Shown: positions 43,902-51,125 of the stretch, piece by piece
Numbering within the stretch: position 1 is the stretch's first letter
Layout of the letters: each line of letters opens with the position of its first letter
Program-made: the position numbers and the translations under genes
The notes under the pieces: model-generated
What the model was told of the DNA's origin: nothing
Databases searched by the model: none
The model's input: only the letters and a program-made list of their open reading frames with translations
Origin: Tardiphaga sp052076105
GTDB lineage: Bacteria > Pseudomonadota > Alphaproteobacteria > Rhizobiales > Xanthobacteraceae
DNA: 64,000 nucleotides
Assembly: GCF_052076105.1 (NCBI RefSeq)
Contig: NZ_CP197245.1
Span: 4,712,001-4,776,000 of the forward strand
Direction of reading: 5' to 3'

Positions 43902-44075
43902 CCCTCCCTCAAGCGGCGAAGCCGCGCAGTGGGGAGGGTCGGCCGATAGGCCGGGGTGGGGTCTCTCCCCACGGAAGGACGGCGCTTGCTGCACCACCCC
44001 ACCCGTCTCGATGCTCGCTGAACGCTCGCATCGATCCACCCTCCCCACTGCGCGGCTTCGCCGCTTGAGGGAGGG
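43902..44075. repeat. Long inverted repeat with near-perfect arms
   Basis: The left arm CCCTCCCTCAAGCGGCGAAG and onward (about 36 bases, through CGCAGTGGGGAGGG) is mirrored by the right arm CCCTCCCCACTGCGCGGC to GAGGGAGGG. The centre is about 100 bases. On the minus strand T-rich sequence flanks it. Confidence 0.85.
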
Positions 44076-44091
44076 AAAAAAGTAAGACCGC

Positions 44092-44568
44092 CTACTCGAA
44101 CTTCATGTCGATGCAGCGCGACACGTCGGAGCCGAGTCCAGATGGAATCGTGACGCAGCCGCGGACCTTCTGCTGGGTGTTATCACTCGCCCATATGACA
44201 AAGCCGCCATTGCCGAAGAACGAATTGGTGTTCGGCGGTTCGGTTTCGGTCGCATCGAAGGAATAGCTGGAGTCGGTATCGAACACGCGCGGCTTCTTCA
44301 CGCATCCGCCGTCGGTCTGCACATTGATGACTTCCTTGGCGTCACGCGTCATCGACAGCGACACCGAGCACCGGAAATATTCGGAGGTCCTGGTATTGAA
44401 CAGATAGGCGTAGGAACGGCAGGTGGCCGTGCTCAGCTTGCCGGCACTGAGGCCGCGGCCGCAGGCAATACGCTGGTTGTTGCTGAGCTTGTAATCATCC
44501 GCCGCAGCAAGACCGGGCGCCAATACCACCGCACCCGCAACCAGAAGACTTTTCACCATCACGCGCAT
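44092..44568 (-). CDS. Exported protein of unknown function
   Basis: A 158-residue protein from the ATG at 44568, with a signal peptide (VKSLLVAGAVVLAPGLAAA, ending near residue 22). The mature part has cysteines (ACGRGLS, TCRSYAYLF, FRCSVS, GGCVKK, GCVTIPS, RCIDMKFE) that could form disulphides. The frame is open further upstream, but those residues have no signal-peptide logic. I do not recognise the family. It is divergent from a second small exported protein at 44770. Confidence 0.65.
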   Translation of the reverse strand: MRVMVKSLLVAGAVVLAPGLAAADDYKLSNNQRIACGRGLSAGKLSTATCRSYAYLFNTRTSEYFRCSVSLSMTRDAKEVINVQTDGGCVKKPRVFDTDSSYSFDATETEPPNTNSFFGNGGFVIWASDNTQQKVRGCVTIPSGLGSDVSRCIDMKFE

Positions 44569-44769
44569 TGTCGAATCATCCCCATCGCCGAATTCATCGT
44601 GGACCGGCTTAGCCCGAATGCGAAAGATAGTCGCCAGACCAGGCTTGCGAAATAACAAACTCTGTCGCGACCGCATGTCGTATTGACGGCCTGTTGCCGT
44701 TCGTGATTTGTTCAAGACAAACGCACAGTCGCGCTGCACTTTCAAAAGACACTTTTCGGAGAATTAGGG

Positions 44770-45072
44770 ATGACCGCTCGAGCCTTTACGATGCTGTGCG
44801 CCACGTCACTGGTGACGTCGATCCTCGCGGGCCCGGCTCTGGCACAGGCGCCGACCCCTTGGGTGCTCTCGCCCGACATGGGCTATGGCTACGACGCATC
44901 AGGCAAGACCTTCGCGTACAAGATGGGCACCAACAATGCCAAGTTTCTGCTGAAAGGCGCCAAGAAAGTGCCGAAGAACACGCTCTTCTTTATCGGCGAG
45001 AACGGCCAGCTCTATATGCGCAGCGGCCCGTTCCTCGAAGACGACGGCAAGTTCAAATTCGGCCCGGGCTAG
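44770..45072 (+). CDS. Small exported protein of unknown function
   Basis: A 100-residue protein with a clear signal peptide (FTMLCATSLVTSILAGPALAQA, cleavage near 26). The 74-residue mature part, SPDMGYGYDASGKTFAYKMGTNNAKFLLKGAKKVPKNTLFFIGENGQLYMRSGPFLEDDGKFKFGPG, is rich in Gly/Lys with a repeated aromatic pattern. GGAGAATTAGGG precedes the ATG. No family is recognised. It is upstream of argJ, 146 bases before its start. Confidence 0.65.
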   Translation: MTARAFTMLCATSLVTSILAGPALAQAPTPWVLSPDMGYGYDASGKTFAYKMGTNNAKFLLKGAKKVPKNTLFFIGENGQLYMRSGPFLEDDGKFKFGPG

Positions 45073-45218
45073 TCCCGGTTTTCGGAGGATCATGCGCGAC
45101 CGGACGGGGCCGCATGACGGAGCCATGACATTGCTCCCTTCTCCATGAAGCCCTCTCCCACCATGGTGGCAGAGGTGATACAGAGCGCTTCATCTTTTTA
45201 CGAAAGCTGAAAGCACTC

Positions 45219-46466
45219 ATGGCCAAGCCGTCCCCCATCTCCCCCCTCGCCCCGACCGACGTTCCCGAGATGCCCGCCATTGCAGGTGTGCGCCTCGCCA
45301 CCGCCGCCGCCGGCATCCGCTACAAGGGCCGCACCGACGTGCTGCTCGCGGTGATGGACAAGGGCACGACGGCAGCGGGTGTGTTCACCAAATCGAAGTG
45401 TCCGTCGGCTCCCGTGGAGTGGTGCCGCGCGGTGCTGAAAAACGGCAAGGCACAGGCGCTGGTGGTCAATTCCGGCAATGCCAATGCCTTCACCGGCAAG
45501 ACCGGCAAAGCCTCGACCAAACTCACCGGCGACATCGCGTCCAAGGCCGTCGGCTGCAAGCCGAACGAGATCTTCCTCGCTTCGACCGGCGTGATCGGCG
45601 AGCCGCTCGATGCCACCAAGTTCGACGGCGTGCTCGCCACGCTCGCGGAAAGCGCCGGACCTGACGGCTGGATGGATGCCGCCAGGGCGATCATGACCAC
45701 CGACACTTTCCCGAAGGTCGCCACCGCCACCGTGAAACTCGGCAAGGCGAAGGTCACGATCAACGGCATGGCCAAGGGCGCGGGCATGATCGCGCCCGAC
45801 ATGGCGACGATGCTGTCCTTCATCTTCACCGATGCGCCGATCAGCGCAGCCGCATTGCAGGCCCTGCTGAAGGCCGGCGTTGAAGATTCGTTCAACGCGG
45901 TGACCATCGACGGCGACACCTCGACCTCCGATACGCTGCTGATGTTCGCCACCGGTGCAGCAGCCGCCCAGGGCGCACCGAAGATCACCAAGGCCAGCGA
46001 TATCAGGCTGAAACCCTTCGTGAAGGCGCTGAACGTGATCCTTAACGACCTCGCCGAACAGGTCGCACGCGACGGCGAAGGCGCCCGCAAGCTGGTGGAA
46101 GTCGTTGTCGAAGGCGCGACCACCAAGGCCTCGGCACGCAAGATCGCCATGTCGATCGCCAATTCACCGCTGGTGAAGACGGCGATCGCCGGCGAGGACG
46201 CCAATTGGGGCCGCGTGGTGATGGCGGTCGGCAAGGCCGGCGAACCCGCCAATCGCGACAAGCTCTCGATCTCCTTCAACGGCATCCGCGTCGCCAAACT
46301 GGGCGCGCGCGATCCGTCCTATGACGAGACCGAAGTGTCCAACGCGATGAAGAACCCGAAGGTGCAGATCAAGGTCACGCTCGGCCTCGGCAAGGGCCGC
46401 GACCGCGTGCTGACCTGCGACCTCACCAAGGAATATGTCGCCATCAACGGTGACTATCGGTCGTGA
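45219..46466 (+). CDS. argJ: Bifunctional glutamate N-acetyltransferase/amino-acid acetyltransferase ArgJ
   Basis: A 415-residue enzyme of ArgJ length. The self-cleavage site lies in KGAGMIAPDMATMLSF near residue 190-200, where cleavage before Thr yields alpha and beta chains with Thr as the nucleophile. Other conserved stretches are VVNSGNANAFTGKTG, FLASTGVIGEPLD and NSPLVKTAIAGEDANWGR. It recycles the acetyl group from N-acetylornithine to glutamate in arginine synthesis. The gene ends with the start of the next, broken gene 4 bases before its stop codon, an overlap common in operons. Confidence 0.95.
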   Translation: MAKPSPISPLAPTDVPEMPAIAGVRLATAAAGIRYKGRTDVLLAVMDKGTTAAGVFTKSKCPSAPVEWCRAVLKNGKAQALVVNSGNANAFTGKTGKASTKLTGDIASKAVGCKPNEIFLASTGVIGEPLDATKFDGVLATLAESAGPDGWMDAARAIMTTDTFPKVATATVKLGKAKVTINGMAKGAGMIAPDMATMLSFIFTDAPISAAALQALLKAGVEDSFNAVTIDGDTSTSDTLLMFATGAAAAQGAPKITKASDIRLKPFVKALNVILNDLAEQVARDGEGARKLVEVVVEGATTKASARKIAMSIANSPLVKTAIAGEDANWGRVVMAVGKAGEPANRDKLSISFNGIRVAKLGARDPSYDETEVSNAMKNPKVQIKVTLGLGKGRDRVLTCDLTKEYVAINGDYRS

Positions 46467-46956
46467 GGAGAATCGCCGCGAGCGTCAGTCTGGCGGCGAT
46501 CGTCTTTTCGACAGAGGCCCTGGCCAAGGACCTGCCGGTCGGGCGCATGCGGCGCGACCGAGAGCAACAAGGAAGTCGGCATCGGCATTGGCGCACGCTG
46601 GAACAATGCCTGCAAGAGCGTCGGCATTCCGCAGGTTCAGCTCGACACCGCACCCGCTCATGGTTTCGTCTGCCTGCGCAGCGGCCTGGTCAAACCAAGC
46701 AATGTGTTGTTCGGTGGCGCCAAGCACTGCATGCCGATGGAAATCGAAGGCGTGGAGATCGTGTATCGGTCCCGCCCGGGGGTTCGACGGCACCGACACG
46801 CTCGGCTATACGCTAAGATTTCCGCGCGGTACGAAGCCGTTGATTGTCGATATCCGCGTCAAGCCCGCTGCAGGCATTGCGCGCAAGGACGATGACCCGA
46901 CGTTTACGCGCCAGTCTCCGGGCGAGATTCCAGGCTGCGCAGCGCTCGTTTCTTGA
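46463..46956 (+). pseudogene. Secreted protein gene interrupted by two frameshifts
   Basis: The ATG at 46463 overlaps the argJ stop and opens a signal peptide (IAASVSLAAIVFSTEALAKDLPVG). Near 46545-46552 the coding signal moves to another frame. It continues CGATESNKEVGIGIGARWNNACKS to KPSNVLFGGAKHCMPMEIEGVEIVY until about 46775-46790. It then moves again and ends FDGTDTLGYTLRFPRGTK...PGCAALVS with TGA at 46954. Each change is equivalent to one extra base in this sequence. The second break is next to a G5 run (CCCGGGGGTT). It is either a decayed gene or two sequencing/assembly errors. No family is recognised. The mutT gene begins 15 bases on. Confidence 0.7.
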
Positions 46957-46971
46957 AGTGAGATATTACCG

Positions 46972-47366
<395 letters not shown>

Positions 47367-47370
<4 letters not shown>

Positions 47371-48215
47371 GGCTTCAGCCCCCTCACCGCATCGGCGAGA
47401 CTTGCTTTCGCCGAGCCCGGCTTCAGCGGCTTCTGCTGGCTCTCATGCGGCGCCCAGCCGGACAACCAGATGACGTCGAAGGTCGCGCGGATGCGACCGT
47501 CGGGATCGGCGAAACGCTCGCCATAGATCTGCGCCATGCGCAGCAGCGTCGCGCGGCGGAGCGGTGCGCGGCGGCGCTCGACCAGCACATTGGTGGCGCC
47601 CATCCTGCGCAGATCCTGCATCAGACCGAAGGCGCTGTCGTAACGCACCACGACGCGATCGACATCGGTCACCGGCAGCGCAAATCCCGCGCGCTGCAGC
47701 AAGGCGCCGACATCGCGCAGATCAGCCATTGGTGCGACACGCGGCGAGATGCCGCCTTCGCGTTCGGCTTCCGCCGCGGCGAAGCTCTGCCGCAGCTCGG
47801 TCAGTGTGTCGCCGCCGAGCATCGCTGACAACAGCAAGCCGTCAGGCTTCAGCGCGCGGCGGATCTGCGCCATCACGCCGGGCAGATCGTTAACGAAGTG
47901 CAGCCCGAGCGCGGAGATGACGAGATCGAGCGACGCCGGCGCGAGATTGAGACCATCGCTTTCGACATCGGGCACCTCGGCATGTGCGAGACGGCCGACA
48001 CGCCCGGCCACGGCATCACGCAGACGGTTGCCCGGCGTCGCGACGTCAGCGGCATTGTCGAACTGGCGCAGCACCGCCTGCAATCGCTCATCCATGTCGG
48101 CGATGACACGATCCAGCAGGAAATTCTCGACGCCCAACCGCGACGCACGCGCCTGCCGCGCCCGCAGCAGAGCTCGGTCGAACAGAATAGGTGCGGCATT
48201 TGGGGTCTGAGCCAT
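47367..48215 (-). CDS. SAM-dependent methyltransferase-fold protein (BioC/NDUFAF5-like)
   Basis: A 282-residue class I methyltransferase-fold protein. APILFDRALLRARQARA opens it. Post-core motifs SALGLHFVNDLPGVMAQIRRALKPDGLLLSAMLGGDTLTELRQSF (about 105-150) are those of the NDUFAF5/BioC-like group. In mitochondria NDUFAF5 is a complex I assembly factor that hydroxylates an Arg, so an assembly role is possible but unproven here. The start is put at 48215; a 7-codon longer frame is open. The gene is divergent from comF (77 bases between the starts) and convergent with mutT. Confidence 0.85.
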
Positions 48216-48292
48216 GCGGCTTGGTACGCCGAACACCGGGGATCTGGCAATCGCGCTTGAGATCAGCGCAGGAGGGCTCTAGCCTTCAACCT

Positions 48293-49102
48293 ATGGACGC
48301 AGAGGCCACAGTGTCATGGTCCCTCCCCGCGCAATTGCGCGGCGCGCTGAAGTTTTGCCGGTCTGCATGGACGCAGACTGCCCGAGCGGCGCTCGACATC
48401 GCACTGCCGACACTCTGCGTCGCCTGCCGGGAACCTGTTGCGGGTCAAGGTGTCTGCGCGACCTGCTGGGGCAAGCTCTCCTTCATCGCACCGCCCTTTT
48501 GCAACCGGCTCGGCATTCCGTTTGTCTATGATCCCGGCCCAGGCATCCTGTCGATGCAGGCGATTGCCGATCCGCCGGCCTATCAGCGCGCCCGCGCAGC
48601 CGTGCGCTATGACGATGTCGCCCGCACGCTGGTGCATCAGTTAAAATATCACGACCGGACAGATCTCGCGCCAACCATGGGTCGCTGGATGGCGCGTGCG
48701 GGGAAGGAATTGCTAGCCGACGCCGATATTCTGGTGCCGGTGCCGCTGCATTGGCGGCGCGGCTTCAGCCGGCGCTTCAACCAGTCCGGCGCGCTGGCGC
48801 GGGCAATTAGCCAGCAGAGCGGCGTTGCGATATCCCGCGATGCCTTGCGGCGAATACGCCCGACCGCACACCAGATTGGCCTGTCGCGCACCGAACGCGC
48901 CAGCAATGTGCAGGGCGCCTTCAAGGTCCCGCCTGAACGCCGGGCTGAAATCCAGGGCCGCCGCGTCATTCTGGTCGACGACGTGCTGACTTCGGGTGCC
49001 ACGACGGACGCCTGCGCACGGGCGCTGCTGCGCGCCAAGGCGGCCCAGGTCGATGTGTTGGTCTTTGCGCGGGTTGTGGAGGCCCACAAGGTCCCCATAT
49101 AA
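48293..49102 (+). CDS. comF: ComF-family phosphoribosyltransferase-like protein
   Basis: A 269-residue protein. An N-terminal zinc-binding stretch has two Cys pairs (PTLCVACREP and GVCATCWGKL), followed by a PRTase fold with HWRRGFSRRFNQSGALARAI, GLSRTERASNVQGAF and the PRPP loop GRRVILVDDVLTSGATTDACARAL. ComF-type proteins are needed for DNA uptake in some competent bacteria, but the biochemical activity is not settled. It is the first gene of a run with grxC (31-base gap), the amidase and DUF1178. The start is fixed by conserved WSLP and zinc-binding sequence after the ATG. Confidence 0.88.
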   Translation: MDAEATVSWSLPAQLRGALKFCRSAWTQTARAALDIALPTLCVACREPVAGQGVCATCWGKLSFIAPPFCNRLGIPFVYDPGPGILSMQAIADPPAYQRARAAVRYDDVARTLVHQLKYHDRTDLAPTMGRWMARAGKELLADADILVPVPLHWRRGFSRRFNQSGALARAISQQSGVAISRDALRRIRPTAHQIGLSRTERASNVQGAFKVPPERRAEIQGRRVILVDDVLTSGATTDACARALLRAKAAQVDVLVFARVVEAHKVPI

Positions 49103-49133
49103 TCAGACACTTCCCTGCGAACCGGAGCACCAG

Positions 49134-49409
49134 ATGGCCGCCGCGATTGAAATCTACACCCGCCCCGGCTGCGGCTATTGCAGCGCGGCGATATCGCTGC
49201 TCCAGCGCAAGAAAGCTGCATTTACCCATTTCGACACCGCGACCGATCCGAAGCTGCGCCAGGAAATGTTCGACCGTACCTATCCAGGCGCCACCTTCCC
49301 GCAGATCTTCATCGGCGGCACCCTGATCGGCGGCTGCGACGATCTCTATGCATTGGACCGCGAAGGCAAATTTGACGCCTTGATCGCAGGTGAAAAGGCC
49401 ACCTCATGA
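49134..49409 (+). CDS. grxC: Glutaredoxin 3
   Basis: A 91-residue protein with the active site CGYC (TRPGCGYCSAAISLL, residues 11-25), the cis-Pro in GATFPQIFIGGTLIGGCDDLYAL and typical GrxC length. It reduces disulphides and glutathionylated proteins with glutathione. The CCGGAGC sequence before the ATG at 49134 supports the start; upstream in-frame codons overlap comF. Its TGA overlaps the amidase ATG (ATGA). Confidence 0.93.
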   Translation: MAAAIEIYTRPGCGYCSAAISLLQRKKAAFTHFDTATDPKLRQEMFDRTYPGATFPQIFIGGTLIGGCDDLYALDREGKFDALIAGEKATS

Positions 49410-50305
49410 GCCAGACATCCCCGACGTCCGAGCCCCAGACCTTCACCGCCGCCATGGTGCAGATGCGCACTGGCCTGCTGCCGGAGCCGAGCCTCGAACA
49501 GGGCCGCCATCTGATCCGCGAAGCCGCGCTCGCCGGCGCCGACTATGTGCTCACGCCGGAAGTGAGCAACATGATGCAGCTCAATCGCACAGCGCTGTTC
49601 GAACATCTGCGCCCGGAGGAAGACGACCTCTCGCTAAAGTCCTATCGCGCGCTCGCCGCAGAGCTGAAGATCTACCTGCATATCGGATCGCTGGCTGTGC
49701 TGGCCAATCCGGAACGCGCCGCCAACCGCTCGTTTCTGATCGGACCGGACGGCAATGTCCTGGCGAGCTACGACAAGATCCACATGTTCGACATCGACCT
49801 GCCGAACGGCGAGAGCTATCGCGAATCCGCGAATTATCAGCCCGGCGAGACTGCCGTCATCTCCGACCTTCCCTGGGGCCGCATCGGCCTGACCATCTGC
49901 TACGACGTCCGCTTCCCGGCGCTGTACCGCGCATTGGCCGAAAGCGGCGCGTCGTTCCTGACGGTGCCGTCGGCTTTTACCCAGAAGACCGGCGAAGCCC
50001 ACTGGCACACGCTGCTGCGCGCCCGCGCCATCGAAACCGGCTGCTTCGTCTTTGCGGCGGCGCAGGGCGGCGTGCATGAGAACAAGCGTGCGACCTATGG
50101 ACACTCCCTGATTATCGACCCGTGGGGCGTGGTTCTGGCCGAAGCGACCGGCGTCGAGCCGGGCTTCATTCTGGCCAAGATCGATCCTGCGAAGGTGACG
50201 GAAGCGCGCAAGACCGTGCCGTCCCTGCAGCACGGCCGCCGCTTCAGCGTCAGCGATCCCAAATCGGGCCCTGACTATCTGCACCTTGTCCGGCAAGCGA
50301 CATGA
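49406..50305 (+). CDS. Nitrilase-superfamily amidase, probable deaminated glutathione amidase
   Basis: A 299-residue protein. The Glu-Lys-Cys triad is visible: Glu in YVLTPEVSNMM (near 53), Lys in ASYDKIHMFDIDLPNGESYRES (near 126) and Cys in RIGLTICYDVRFPALYRALAESGASF (near 160). The ESYRESANYQPGE segment is typical of the Nit1/Nit2 type, which hydrolyses deaminated glutathione produced by transaminases. Its overlap with grxC fits a glutathione-maintenance role. It overlaps the DUF1178 gene by ATGA as well. The assignment to dGSH amidase over other omega-amidases is by motif and context. Confidence 0.85.
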   Translation: MSQTSPTSEPQTFTAAMVQMRTGLLPEPSLEQGRHLIREAALAGADYVLTPEVSNMMQLNRTALFEHLRPEEDDLSLKSYRALAAELKIYLHIGSLAVLANPERAANRSFLIGPDGNVLASYDKIHMFDIDLPNGESYRESANYQPGETAVISDLPWGRIGLTICYDVRFPALYRALAESGASFLTVPSAFTQKTGEAHWHTLLRARAIETGCFVFAAAQGGVHENKRATYGHSLIIDPWGVVLAEATGVEPGFILAKIDPAKVTEARKTVPSLQHGRRFSVSDPKSGPDYLHLVRQAT

Positions 50306-50772
50306 TCCGTTACGACCTGCGCTGCGAGAAGGGCCATGCTTTCGAAAGCTGGTTCCAGAGTTCCGGCGCCTACGACTCCCAGGTGAAGCGCAAACTGGTT
50401 AATTGCCCGAATTGCGGATCGGTGAAGGTCGAGAAGGCCATTATGGCCCCGCGTATCCTGAGCAAGAGCAAGAATCACCCGGCATCCGCAGAGGCCCCCG
50501 CCCCTGACGCGGGTTCCGAGACCACGGCCCCGCTGATGATGGCGCCGCAGGAAGCCGCGCTGCGCGCCAAGCTGAAAGAACTGCGCGATCACGTCACCAG
50601 AAACGCGGACAATGTCGGTGAAAGTTTCCCGACCGAAGCCCGCAAGATGCATTATGGCGACATTGAACATCGTCCGATCTACGGCGAAGCGACGCCGGAT
50701 GAAGCACGGTCGCTGATCGATGAAGGTATCGAGGTGACTCCGCTGCCCGTCCTGCCCAGCGATCGGAACTGA
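50302..50772 (+). CDS. DUF1178 family protein with zinc ribbon
   Basis: A 156-residue protein. The N-terminus MIRYDLRCEKGHAFESWFQSSGAYD and VNCPNCGSVKVEKAIMAPRI form a rubredoxin-like zinc ribbon (CEKGH ... CPNCG), as in DUF1178 proteins of Alpha- and Betaproteobacteria. The middle is an unstructured stretch, and the end PTEARKMHYGDIEHRPIYGEATPDEARSLIDEGIEVTPLPVLP is strongly conserved in the family. The function is unknown. The start overlaps the amidase stop, so it is translated with the glutathione-linked genes. Confidence 0.88.
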   Translation: MIRYDLRCEKGHAFESWFQSSGAYDSQVKRKLVNCPNCGSVKVEKAIMAPRILSKSKNHPASAEAPAPDAGSETTAPLMMAPQEAALRAKLKELRDHVTRNADNVGESFPTEARKMHYGDIEHRPIYGEATPDEARSLIDEGIEVTPLPVLPSDRN

Positions 50773-51125
50773 GCGCAACCTCCGCTCACCAGCACTCTTG
50801 TGCGCGTTTCGACTCATCCAAACAGCGCCACCGGTACAGGACTCCGAAAGCTTTAAAACATACGGCAACTTTGTGGCGTTCGAGTCACAGACGTGGACAA
50901 TCGCTTTGCCGGCCCTTGAGAGATGGCAAAACTCGCCTAACTTATAAGCAAGTGCCTGAATATGAGTCGCACACTGCACTCAGATCGCATTGCGCGATTT
51001 CGGACCTGGATGTGTCCTGAAGGCTATAGTGCTGATGTTGAGTCGCGATCGGAAAGACGCGTTCCGTTACCACATTAGGAGCACCGCGACCAACAGGACG
51101 GCCGACCAGCAAGGAGAGAGGGATC
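50773..51125. promoter_or_regulatory. 353-base region upstream of the PrkA operon
   Basis: No gene is seen on either strand. It must hold the promoter of the prkA operon. GCAAGGAGAGAGGG ends 3 bases before the prkA ATG at 51126 and is a strong ribosome binding site. I see no clean EcfG (GGAAC-N16-CGTT) box and no correctly spaced sigma-54 box; a GG...GC pair near 50894-50908 has the wrong spacing. Confidence 0.5.

Noticed and set aside
44092..44745. Longer form (217 codons) of the exported protein at 44092
   Set aside because: The first 59 residues are not conserved-looking and would hide the clear signal peptide that begins at the ATG at 44568.
50894..50908. Sigma-54-like promoter before prkA
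   Set aside because: GG and GC dinucleotides are 11 bases apart, not 10, and the flanking consensus is poor.
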